A stretch of DNA of 11,014 nt, from NCBI GenBank assembly GCA_949346185.1, contig CASGVX010000044.1, positions 1-11,014 of the forward strand. Direction: 5' to 3'. Position 1 is the first letter of the stretch. Every line of letters begins with the position of its first letter. The notes under the pieces are model-generated. The model saw only the letters and a list, made by a program, of their open reading frames with translations. It searched no databases and was not told where the DNA came from. The position numbers and the translations under genes were made by a program. Origin of the DNA: an uncultured Lachnospiraceae bacterium (GTDB lineage Bacteria; Bacillota; Clostridia; Lachnospirales; Lachnospiraceae). This document shows, piece after piece, positions 5,157 to 11,014 of the stretch.

Positions 5157-7676
5157 TTGAGATATATATATAAAGCCATTATATTATTATTCGTATTTTT
5201 GGGTTCCATTTTTTATTTTGGGAGAACGATACCGGAAATATCCGTTGCAACCACGACGGCTACCAGCATGAAGGACTCCACCTTTCCCATAATATATCTT
5301 CAATTAGGGGACTATACGGTAAATATGCTGCATGGATATAGCAGCAGACTGGATAGCGGTTCCGTCAGAGAATCCATCACCCCCTTGGATACCAGCAAGA
5401 AATTTACTGTCAAGATTCAGCAAAATTCTTCTAAAATTAAGAGACTCACATTTGAACTTTTAGATATTGCCAATGATAAGGTGATAGAGAATGGTTCCAT
5501 GTCTGCCTTCGATTCCCAAGGTAATTACCGCACCGCCGGACTAAAACTTACGGGAGGACTGGACACGAGCAAAGAATATGGGTTTCAGATTACGCTTACC
5601 ACGAATGTGAGCAAGAAGATTTATTTCTATACCCGGATAAAGTATTATTCCAATGATTTCTTCTTGGACAAGAAACTGGAATTTGTAAAAAAATTTCATA
5701 AAGCCACTTTCGGGAAAGAAAAAGATTTTCGAATCACTTCTTATCTGGAAGCGAATACCAATGAGGATGCCACTTTTGCCGATGTGGATATTCATTCCAG
5801 CCATAGCATGATTACTTGGAAGAAATTAAAGCCAAAGATTCTTACCGACGTGGTGCCTACCATCAATGAAATAAATATTGAGACAGCTGCGGTCACCCAG
5901 AATTATTTCATTCAGATGAAGACGGATTCCGGCATGGAAACTTACACGGTGAAGGAATACTACCGCATTCGGTATTCTGGCAACAGAATATATCTCTTGG
6001 CATTTCGACGCACCACGGAGGCGCTTTTTGACCCAAATCTGGTGTCGCTGAAAAAGAGTGAATTTAAGATTGGCATTTCCAAGGAATCCGACATGGAACT
6101 GGCCTCCAGCAAATCAAATAATCAGGTGGCGTTTGTACGGAACGGAAGCCTCTGGTATTATAACCTGAATACAAATAAGATTACCTCCGTATTCTCTTTT
6201 GACAAGGGTTCAAAAGACTATTTGAGGCACTATTACAATCAGCATGATATCAACATTCTGAATATCGAGGACAATGGAAATATCAGTTTCATGCTGTATG
6301 GCTATATGAATTGCGGGGATTATGAGGGACGCGTGGGCATCTTGCTCTATGATTATGATGCAAAGAAGAATCAGATTCTGGAGCGGGTGTACCTTCCCCT
6401 GACCATTACTTACCAGCAGTTAAAAGAGGACATTGGAGAATTTTCTTATGTAAATGATAAGAATATCTTCTATTTTTCCCTCAATGATAAGGTGTATGCC
6501 TACAATATCTCATCCAAACGGTATGAATATCTGACAGAGCATGCAACAAGGGATCATTTTTCCATGCTGAAAGATGCCAAATCTTTTGTCTGGTCTAATT
6601 TAGGTGATAGTGGGCAGGCAGATAGCATTACCATTTTAGATTTGGATACCTCAAAGACCCTTACGGTGGATTCTCCCGCCTCGGAAAGCATTATAGTATT
6701 GGGCACAATCGACTCAAATATCGTATACGGCTATGTGCGCAATAAGGACATTTACGAGTCTTCCATTGGCGATATCATCACTCCGGCATACAAGTTAGTC
6801 ATAGCCAACTGTAAAGGGGAAATCCTCCGGGAATACAGGGCAAATAACCGGTATGTAACTAGAGCATTTGTAGAGGATAACGTCATTCATCTGAAACGGG
6901 TGCAGAAAAAAAATAACAGATTTGTCAGGGTAAGCGATGATACGATTATGAATCAGAAAACTACCAAGACCAAATCCGTGCGACTAACCACTCGAGTTAC
7001 GGATAAGTTTCTTATGGAGAATTACCTTTCCCTGCCCGCAGGATTTGTCTTGAAGAAAAAACCAAGCATAACCGCCACAAAACAGGTGATGGTAACGGAA
7101 AATACCACGCTTCACCTATCCAATGACGAGGTAAACAGCTCCATAAAATATTATATATATGCCAATGGGGAGATTTCCAAATCCACTACGAATGCTGCCA
7201 AAGCAATTCAGGAAGCAGATTACCAGATGGGCACCGTGATGGATAATTATTCCCACATTGTATGGGAGAGGGGAGGCAAATTCCTCAGCAAGCAGATAGG
7301 AAATATTACTTATCCAGAGGGAAATGCGCCCAGCACGAAAGCCGCCGCCCAGATGCTCCTCCAAGCGGCACAGGTAACCACCTCCACCTCACAGCTGAGT
7401 GGAAAATCCATCTTATCTATGTTAAAGAAGCATCTTGAGCGGCCGGTAGCCCTCACAGGGTGTACATTAGACGAGGTATTGTATTTTGTCAGCGGGGAAA
7501 AGCCCGTCATCGGAATGATAGACAATAAACATGCAGTGCTGATTACGGAGTATACCACCTCTCAGGTTACTTGGATGGATCCGGCAACTAGAACTAAGAG
7601 GAAGATGTCCCTGCAGCGGGCGGAAAATCTCTTCAAGCAGGCGGGATACCGCTTTGTAAGCTATATTTCAAACTAA
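5157..7676 (+). CDS. Membrane-anchored protein with propeller-like region and C39-like C-terminal domain
   Basis: An 839-residue envelope protein that starts with TTG; GAGGG at 5146-5150, six bases upstream, supports this start. Residues about 7-22 form a membrane helix behind Arg/Lys, with no lipobox, so the bulk should lie outside. Residues about 30-315 are beta-rich and unassigned. From about 318 to 580 repeated strands such as NQVAFVRNGSLWYYNLNTNK and NIFYFSLNDKVYAYNISSKRYEYL resemble blades of a beta-propeller. The end (about 720-839) resembles the papain-like C39 peptidase fold: GCTLDEVLYFVSGEKPVIGM, then KHAVLITEY (H792) and VTWMDPATR (D808), the usual His and Asp of the active site. 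The expected N-terminal Cys is not visible: the aligned stretch reads NAPSTKAAAQMLLQ. It may be an inactive, binding-only domain. I do not know a named relative. It has its own promoter and is followed by a terminator. Confidence 0.8.
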   Translation: MRYIYKAIILLFVFLGSIFYFGRTIPEISVATTTATSMKDSTFPIIYLQLGDYTVNMLHGYSSRLDSGSVRESITPLDTSKKFTVKIQQNSSKIKRLTFELLDIANDKVIENGSMSAFDSQGNYRTAGLKLTGGLDTSKEYGFQITLTTNVSKKIYFYTRIKYYSNDFFLDKKLEFVKKFHKATFGKEKDFRITSYLEANTNEDATFADVDIHSSHSMITWKKLKPKILTDVVPTINEINIETAAVTQNYFIQMKTDSGMETYTVKEYYRIRYSGNRIYLLAFRRTTEALFDPNLVSLKKSEFKIGISKESDMELASSKSNNQVAFVRNGSLWYYNLNTNKITSVFSFDKGSKDYLRHYYNQHDINILNIEDNGNISFMLYGYMNCGDYEGRVGILLYDYDAKKNQILERVYLPLTITYQQLKEDIGEFSYVNDKNIFYFSLNDKVYAYNISSKRYEYLTEHATRDHFSMLKDAKSFVWSNLGDSGQADSITILDLDTSKTLTVDSPASESIIVLGTIDSNIVYGYVRNKDIYESSIGDIITPAYKLVIANCKGEILREYRANNRYVTRAFVEDNVIHLKRVQKKNNRFVRVSDDTIMNQKTTKTKSVRLTTRVTDKFLMENYLSLPAGFVLKKKPSITATKQVMVTENTTLHLSNDEVNSSIKYYIYANGEISKSTTNAAKAIQEADYQMGTVMDNYSHIVWERGGKFLSKQIGNITYPEGNAPSTKAAAQMLLQAAQVTTSTSQLSGKSILSMLKKHLERPVALTGCTLDEVLYFVSGEKPVIGMIDNKHAVLITEYTTSQVTWMDPATRTKRKMSLQRAENLFKQAGYRFVSYISN

Positions 7677-7703
7677 TACAACAGATATTATGAATTGGTA
7701 GTT

Positions 7704-7782
7704 CTAGTGTCTCGCCTCATTGATAAGTAGTCAATCTCACTTGTCTAATCGCACATCTGCTTCGTTGGATTTAAGACACTAG
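7704..7782. repeat. 79-base element with 9-base terminal inverted repeats
   Basis: CTAGTGTCT (7704-7712) and AGACACTAG (7774-7782) are perfect inverted ends of a 79-base stretch. An internal stem ATTGA/TCAAT (7719-7723 with 7731-7735) lies inside. There is no coding capacity. It lies in the gap after the 839-residue gene and just before the terminator. A miniature inverted-repeat element, a small RNA or a 3' UTR structure are all possible. Confidence 0.45.
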
Positions 7783-7800
7783 TGGATTTGCAGAGGATAT

Positions 7801-7838
7801 TGGTTATGCAATTTATATAAAATTGCATAACCATTTTT
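7801..7838 (+). terminator. Intrinsic terminator after the 839-residue protein gene
   Basis: A perfect 14-base stem, TGGTTATGCAATTT (7801-7814) with AAATTGCATAACCA (7820-7833), a 5-base loop and five T (7834-7838). It separates the 839-residue gene from the genes starting at 8022. The rest of the 7677-8021 gap (7839-8021) is very AT-rich and I see only a possible -10 TATAAT at 7961-7966, with no convincing -35. Confidence 0.85.
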
Positions 7839-7960
7839 GTAAGAGAACTACAAATTACAGACGTAGAGTTTTAATAATTTGTGTATTTTGTATATCATAT
7901 GTCAGTGTTAATGTGATTATTTTTTCTATTTTGCCAATAGCATTTTTTTACATTCTGTCA

Positions 7961-7966
7961 TATAAT
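7961..7966 (+). promoter_or_regulatory. Possible -10 box for the 8022 gene cluster
   Basis: A perfect TATAAT lies 56 bases before the start codon at 8022. Candidate -35 hexamers (TTTACA at 7947-7952, TTGCCA at 7931-7936) are at wrong distances (8 and 24 bases), so the call is weak. A promoter is expected here because a terminator lies just upstream. Confidence 0.3.
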
Positions 7967-8021
7967 TCAATTATTGTTACTGTTCATAAGATCATAGCTT
8001 TGGAGCAAGAAAGGATATTCA

Positions 8022-8999
8022 ATGAAACAATTACCTTCAAAGCATGCATCCCATGAAAAAGAGCATCATAATTTCATTTCACTTATTACACTAATACTTT
8101 TGTCTTCCGGATTGCTATTCCTACTATATCTTCTGACATTTTGCCATCTGTCAGACAGGGAAAGCACACCTTTGATTTGCCATGCATCCGCAAGAGAAAA
8201 GGAGCAGGCAGAAGGGAAAAATCAAATTTCAGAAGCGGTATTTCTATCGAGAAATGCTATCCATCAGATTACCTTGTCACCCTACAGCCACAGATACTAC
8301 TATGTCGCATTCCAAGAGAATGATACACTGAATATCCTCTCAGGCAGTGCTTCTATTCGGGTTACCTTTTGTTCCCAAAACGGAAATCAATTGCGCTTTC
8401 CTAAGAAAGACCATAAGTATCATTTTGAAAAAATATCCGGAGATGCCCTCTCTCCCGGCGATAGGATTTTTCTCAAATTTGCCAGCACGTCCACCAAGAC
8501 TTGTACCATAAAGGTACAATATCAAAAATCTTCTGCAAAAAATGCCGAGAAAAAAATAACGGTCACCCCGAAGCCCAAGAAAGGCATATCCCGCAGAAAA
8601 TCAGCAAGAACGAAGAGAAAGACAGAAATACAAACGCCCTCATCAAAGCCAAAAGGGACAACCCACGCATCGCCTAAACCCTCCACCATATCAAAGAGAC
8701 CCTCTCGCACTACGCCTGAGCCCTCCCCAAAAGCAACAAAAAAGGTACTTACGCCTGCCCTTGCCGTCAAGCCACATTTTCTACGGCTGGCCACAGGCAC
8801 CAAAAAAGAACTTTCCCTATCTCTGGGAAAATCTCCTCTTTCTCTATCAGATTGTACCTATTTTCTGACAGATTCCTCCCTCCTATCCATTCAGGGCAAC
8901 ACTCTTTTCGGAAAGAAGGAAGGCATTACCGTCTTGTATTTTCGCACAAATAAATCCGCCACTCGCGGCAGCTGCCTGATTCGAGTTACGAAAAATTAA
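8022..8999 (+). CDS. Single-pass envelope protein with basic linker and Ig-like C-terminal domain
   Basis: A 325-residue protein with AAAGGA at 8010-8015, six bases before its ATG. Residues 18-41 form one membrane helix after a charged cytoplasmic start. Residues about 72-168 are beta-rich (for example RYYYVAFQENDTLNIL, then SPGDRIFLKF and CTIKVQYQ) and recall PPC-like or other beta-sandwich domains, a weak match. Residues about 175-245 are a linker very rich in Lys, Arg, Pro, Ser and Thr, probably extended through the wall. Residues about 252-325 resemble a bacterial Ig-like (Big_2) domain: a repeated LSLSL strand, TDSSLLSIQGNTLFGKKEG and a final strand before the stop. The kinase-LRR gene follows 92 bases downstream on the same strand, which suggests co-expression. 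I cannot name a function; a surface adhesin or a partner sensor for the kinase is inference. Confidence 0.75.
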   Translation: MKQLPSKHASHEKEHHNFISLITLILLSSGLLFLLYLLTFCHLSDRESTPLICHASAREKEQAEGKNQISEAVFLSRNAIHQITLSPYSHRYYYVAFQENDTLNILSGSASIRVTFCSQNGNQLRFPKKDHKYHFEKISGDALSPGDRIFLKFASTSTKTCTIKVQYQKSSAKNAEKKITVTPKPKKGISRRKSARTKRKTEIQTPSSKPKGTTHASPKPSTISKRPSRTTPEPSPKATKKVLTPALAVKPHFLRLATGTKKELSLSLGKSPLSLSDCTYFLTDSSLLSIQGNTLFGKKEGITVLYFRTNKSATRGSCLIRVTKN

Positions 9000-9021
9000 T
9001 ATTTTTCATTAGAAACTGACA

Positions 9022-9058
9022 TGCCGCAAAAAAACGACATTGACGCTCTTTTGCGGCA
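9022..9058 (+). promoter_or_regulatory. Hairpin in the leader of the kinase-LRR gene
   Basis: TGCCGCAAAA (9022-9031) pairs perfectly with TTTTGCGGCA (9049-9058), with a 17-base loop. No T run follows on either strand, so it is not a standard terminator. It ends 21 bases before the GGAGG of the downstream gene and could adjust messenger stability or relative expression within the cluster. Confidence 0.45.
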
Positions 9059-9091
9059 CCAATATATCATTTACAGAAAGGAGGCGCTACC

Positions 9092-10657
9092 TTGCCTTAC
9101 AGCAAAAAGACCCCTTCCATTCCTGAAAAAATCAGAAGAGAATATCGTCTTACTTCTCTTCTATCCCTTCATGAAAATGCCATTGTCTTTTCTCTGGATA
9201 AGAAGAAATCACCTTCTATAAATAAGGCCCATATCGTCCAGCCAAATCCTACCCAAGGAGTAATAAAGATTATGCCTAGATCCTATTTTGATGAGGACCT
9301 CTTTTCAACACTCCAATCACTCCATCACCCTCTGTTGCTGCTGCCCACGGAACTCATCGTAGAAGAAGAATATGTGTATGCTCTCTATCCCAGATTGCTT
9401 CCCCTTTCAGAGTATTTATCCATGGGAAAATTACCACTCTCCAAATTGGTGCAGTGGATTAAAGATATGAGCCAGATTCTTTCCTGCCTCCACGATAAGC
9501 ATATCATTCATGGAGATATCGCCCCCGGAAATATCTATTTGGACGATGAAGGACATTTTTTTCTGGGAGATTTCTCTTCAGGAAGAATTGCTTCCTCCCA
9601 TCATACTATGAATACTCTGATGAAAAAAAAGAATAAGACTGCTTCCACCTTTCCCTTTACCTTCTCCAGAAGAGACTGCCGCCAAGATGTTTTCAGTTTT
9701 CTAACAATTCTGTTAAAAATATTGGAAGCCTGTTCCTCTTCAGACAACACGGCGATTCTTTCTGACCTACAAGGTCTTATAGAAAATTTACTTGCGGAAT
9801 TAGAGAAAAAGAATTCCTTTTCGCTCAACTTTCGAGAGGTATGTCAAAAAATTCTCTCTGCTATAGAGGAAGGTAAAAATGAACAAGATGATTCCAACCA
9901 GGATCTTCTTTTATCCCCAGAAAAATTAGATTTCCTAAAAGAAGTCACAAAGCCCTTGAAGAAGAAATCTAAGATTTTCCCTCCTATGATAGCACTGGCA
10001 TTCTGCTGCGTCATCTTTTTATCTGCCACAATTTACTATGGGAGAACAAGCATGCCCCAGCAAAAGAAGGCAGTCCCTCCCTCTAATCAATTCATTCAGG
10101 AAGAGACTCCTGCCAGCGATATAAAAGGAACTGACGCAACAACTGCTCCCACGGAACATATCTCTGCAACCTCTGCTCCCATGGCAAGTTCCGCTGCTTC
10201 TGCAACCCCTGCAGCAAAGCAGCAGGACTATTCCATTCTCGATATTTCAGGCAGAAAATATCGAAATATTGCTTCCTCTCCCAAAACAAACTCTGCAGTG
10301 AAAATCATCTTCGCCCAAGGAAACCGAATGAAAAAGCTTTCCTCCTTTTCAATCTTTCCTGCTCTAGAAGAACTTTACTTAGATGGCAATGTGATTTCAG
10401 ACTTATCTAATTTATCTAATCTCAAACACCTTGCCATTCTCGGACTATCCAACAATCAAGTGACTGATCTATCCGCTTTGGAAAGCATCCCCTCACTCAA
10501 GATACTGGATTTGTCTGGCCAGAAGAATCTTTCTCATCTGTCTTCTCTGGGAAGATTTAAAAATTTAGAATATCTGATTCTCACCGATACCAATGCCAAG
10601 AATCATGATATACAAAACCTGCAGCAGTCATTGCCCCGATGCGCGATTCTTCACTAA
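9092..10657 (+). CDS. Hanks-type kinase - membrane helix - leucine-rich-repeat receptor-like protein
   Basis: A 521-residue protein that starts with TTG, supported by GGAGG at 9080-9084, seven bases upstream. Residues about 15-265 form a serine/threonine-kinase-like domain: the VIKI lysine K59, a catalytic loop HGDIAPGNIYL with D142 and N147, and GDFSSG where the usual DFG is D160-F161-S162. The glycine-rich loop is not recognisable (about 18-33). Residues about 294-317 form one membrane helix, followed by an Ala/Thr/Ser/Pro-rich linker (about 325-378). The C-terminal part (about 400-500) has internalin-like leucine-rich repeats of about 22 residues: LEELYLDGNVISDLSNL, LAILGLSNNQVTDLSAL, LKILDLSGQKNLSHLSSL and LEYLILTDTN. 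This predicts a cytoplasmic kinase reporting on an external LRR. Whether it phosphorylates is open, as key residues are present but the P-loop and DFG glycine are altered. Confidence 0.85.
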   Translation: MPYSKKTPSIPEKIRREYRLTSLLSLHENAIVFSLDKKKSPSINKAHIVQPNPTQGVIKIMPRSYFDEDLFSTLQSLHHPLLLLPTELIVEEEYVYALYPRLLPLSEYLSMGKLPLSKLVQWIKDMSQILSCLHDKHIIHGDIAPGNIYLDDEGHFFLGDFSSGRIASSHHTMNTLMKKKNKTASTFPFTFSRRDCRQDVFSFLTILLKILEACSSSDNTAILSDLQGLIENLLAELEKKNSFSLNFREVCQKILSAIEEGKNEQDDSNQDLLLSPEKLDFLKEVTKPLKKKSKIFPPMIALAFCCVIFLSATIYYGRTSMPQQKKAVPPSNQFIQEETPASDIKGTDATTAPTEHISATSAPMASSAASATPAAKQQDYSILDISGRKYRNIASSPKTNSAVKIIFAQGNRMKKLSSFSIFPALEELYLDGNVISDLSNLSNLKHLAILGLSNNQVTDLSALESIPSLKILDLSGQKNLSHLSSLGRFKNLEYLILTDTNAKNHDIQNLQQSLPRCAILH

Positions 10658-10684
10658 AACAATGTTACCATTTACAGTCAATTT

Positions 10685-10713
10685 GTGTCATCGCGTTGCA
10701 TGGCACATATAAA
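10685..10713 (+). promoter_or_regulatory. Promoter candidate with overlapping palindromes
   Basis: GTGTCA (10685-10690, four of six) and TATAAA (10708-10713, five of six) are 17 bases apart, upstream of the last gene. The spacer is covered by a near-perfect hairpin (10684-10691 with 10700-10707, one G-U pair). A second inverted repeat, GCGTTGC (10693-10699) with GCAACGC (10728-10734), overlaps its loop. No clear terminator follows the kinase gene, so read-through is also possible. Confidence 0.35.
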
Positions 10714-10753
10714 ATAACCTAGAAAAAGCAACGCAGAAAGGCAGACCAAAATT

Positions 10754-11014
10754 ATGAAAAAGCAACTTCTATTTTTATCCATTTTGATTCCACTAATGCT
10801 GGCTTATCTTATGCCGGCAACCAACTCTTCTGCAGCGAGAAAAAAGCCCGCATTTGCAAAGAAATATAATAAAGTCACAGTTGGAGCAAGCGTTCATTTC
10901 TCACTTAAACATGTAAAGAAATCATGTAAAGTGATATACTCTTCTTCCAATAAAAAGATTGCTGCAATCAAAAAGAACACAGGAAAATGCACTGGCATAA
11001 AATCTGGCAAATGC
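10754..11014 (+). CDS. Secreted Ig-like-domain protein, truncated by the window edge
   Basis: The reading frame runs from the ATG at 10754 to the last base (87 codons, no stop). AGAAAGG (10735-10741) is a ribosome binding site, about 12 bases away, slightly long. MKKQLLFLSILIPLMLAYLM is a typical signal peptide core, with likely cleavage near SSAA (residues 25-28). The mature start, from about residue 38, reads as a bacterial Ig-like (Big_2) domain: YNKVTVGASVHFSLK, then VIYSSSNKKIAAIKK and CTGIKSGKC, matching the family pattern of a ...SSNKKVA... strand followed by a G-x-K-x-G turn. Such domains are found in surface adhesins and wall-anchored enzymes of Clostridia. The rest of the protein is outside the window, so the function cannot be given. 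Confidence 0.75.
   Translation, partial: MKKQLLFLSILIPLMLAYLMPATNSSAARKKPAFAKKYNKVTVGASVHFSLKHVKKSCKVIYSSSNKKIAAIKKNTGKCTGIKSGKC

Noticed and set aside
7823..8056. A 77-codon hydrophobic frame before the 8022 gene.
   Set aside because: Its TTG start lies inside the stem of the terminator, there is no ribosome binding site or internal ATG, and its hydrophobicity is expected from AT-rich intergenic DNA.
9021..9221. A 66-codon frame starting in the hairpin before the kinase gene.
   Set aside because: No ribosome binding site, overlaps the well-supported kinase gene in another frame.

Overview
The window looks like a chromosomal segment from a Gram-positive anaerobe of the class Clostridia, most likely the family Lachnospiraceae. 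This rests on four points: moderately AT-rich sequence with strong AGGAGG-type ribosome binding sites; the gene order holB - ricT - trmN6 - rsmI, a shortened form of the Firmicute holB/yaaT/yabB/yabC block; a small minus-strand hypothetical protein whose motifs I recognise from Lachnospiraceae genomes; and several single-pass surface proteins with Ig-like domains. No database search was possible, so the taxonomy is inference.

Bases 1-4209 hold the conserved housekeeping block on the plus strand: the DNA polymerase III delta-prime subunit (holB), the PSP1-domain Fe-S protein RicT with a long disordered basic tail, a TrmN6-type tRNA adenine methyltransferase, and the 16S rRNA 2'-O-methyltransferase RsmI. 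A 209-base gap with a large imperfect hairpin separates ricT from trmN6. The block closes with a well-initiated 33-codon membrane microprotein and a strong intrinsic terminator (4423-4473).

Bases 4472-5157 hold a convergent minus-strand gene for a small Cys/Arg-rich conserved hypothetical protein. Upstream of it lies a minus-strand promoter candidate, and between promoter and start codon is a very densely folded segment (about 4892-5046). It has five perfect short hairpins or stems, and a 9-base arm with two alternative partners. This is the best candidate in the window for an undescribed element: either a structured 5' leader or a palindromic repeat/MITE.

Bases 5157-11014 hold a run of plus-strand genes for envelope proteins. 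They are an 839-residue membrane-anchored protein with a propeller-like middle and a C39-like C-terminal domain that seems to lack the catalytic cysteine; a 325-residue membrane-anchored protein with a Lys/Pro/Ser/Thr-rich linker and a C-terminal Ig-like domain; a protein with an N-terminal Hanks-type kinase domain, one membrane helix and an extracytoplasmic leucine-rich-repeat domain; and the start of a secreted Ig-like-domain protein cut off by the window edge. A terminator and a 79-base inverted-repeat element separate the first of these from the other three. The three genes from 8022 on are closely spaced and may form one transcription unit. They suggest a system that senses something outside the cell and signals inward by phosphorylation; the joint function is inference.

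Bases 1-99 contain no gene I can assign. I found no tRNA, rRNA, CRISPR array or transposase gene.
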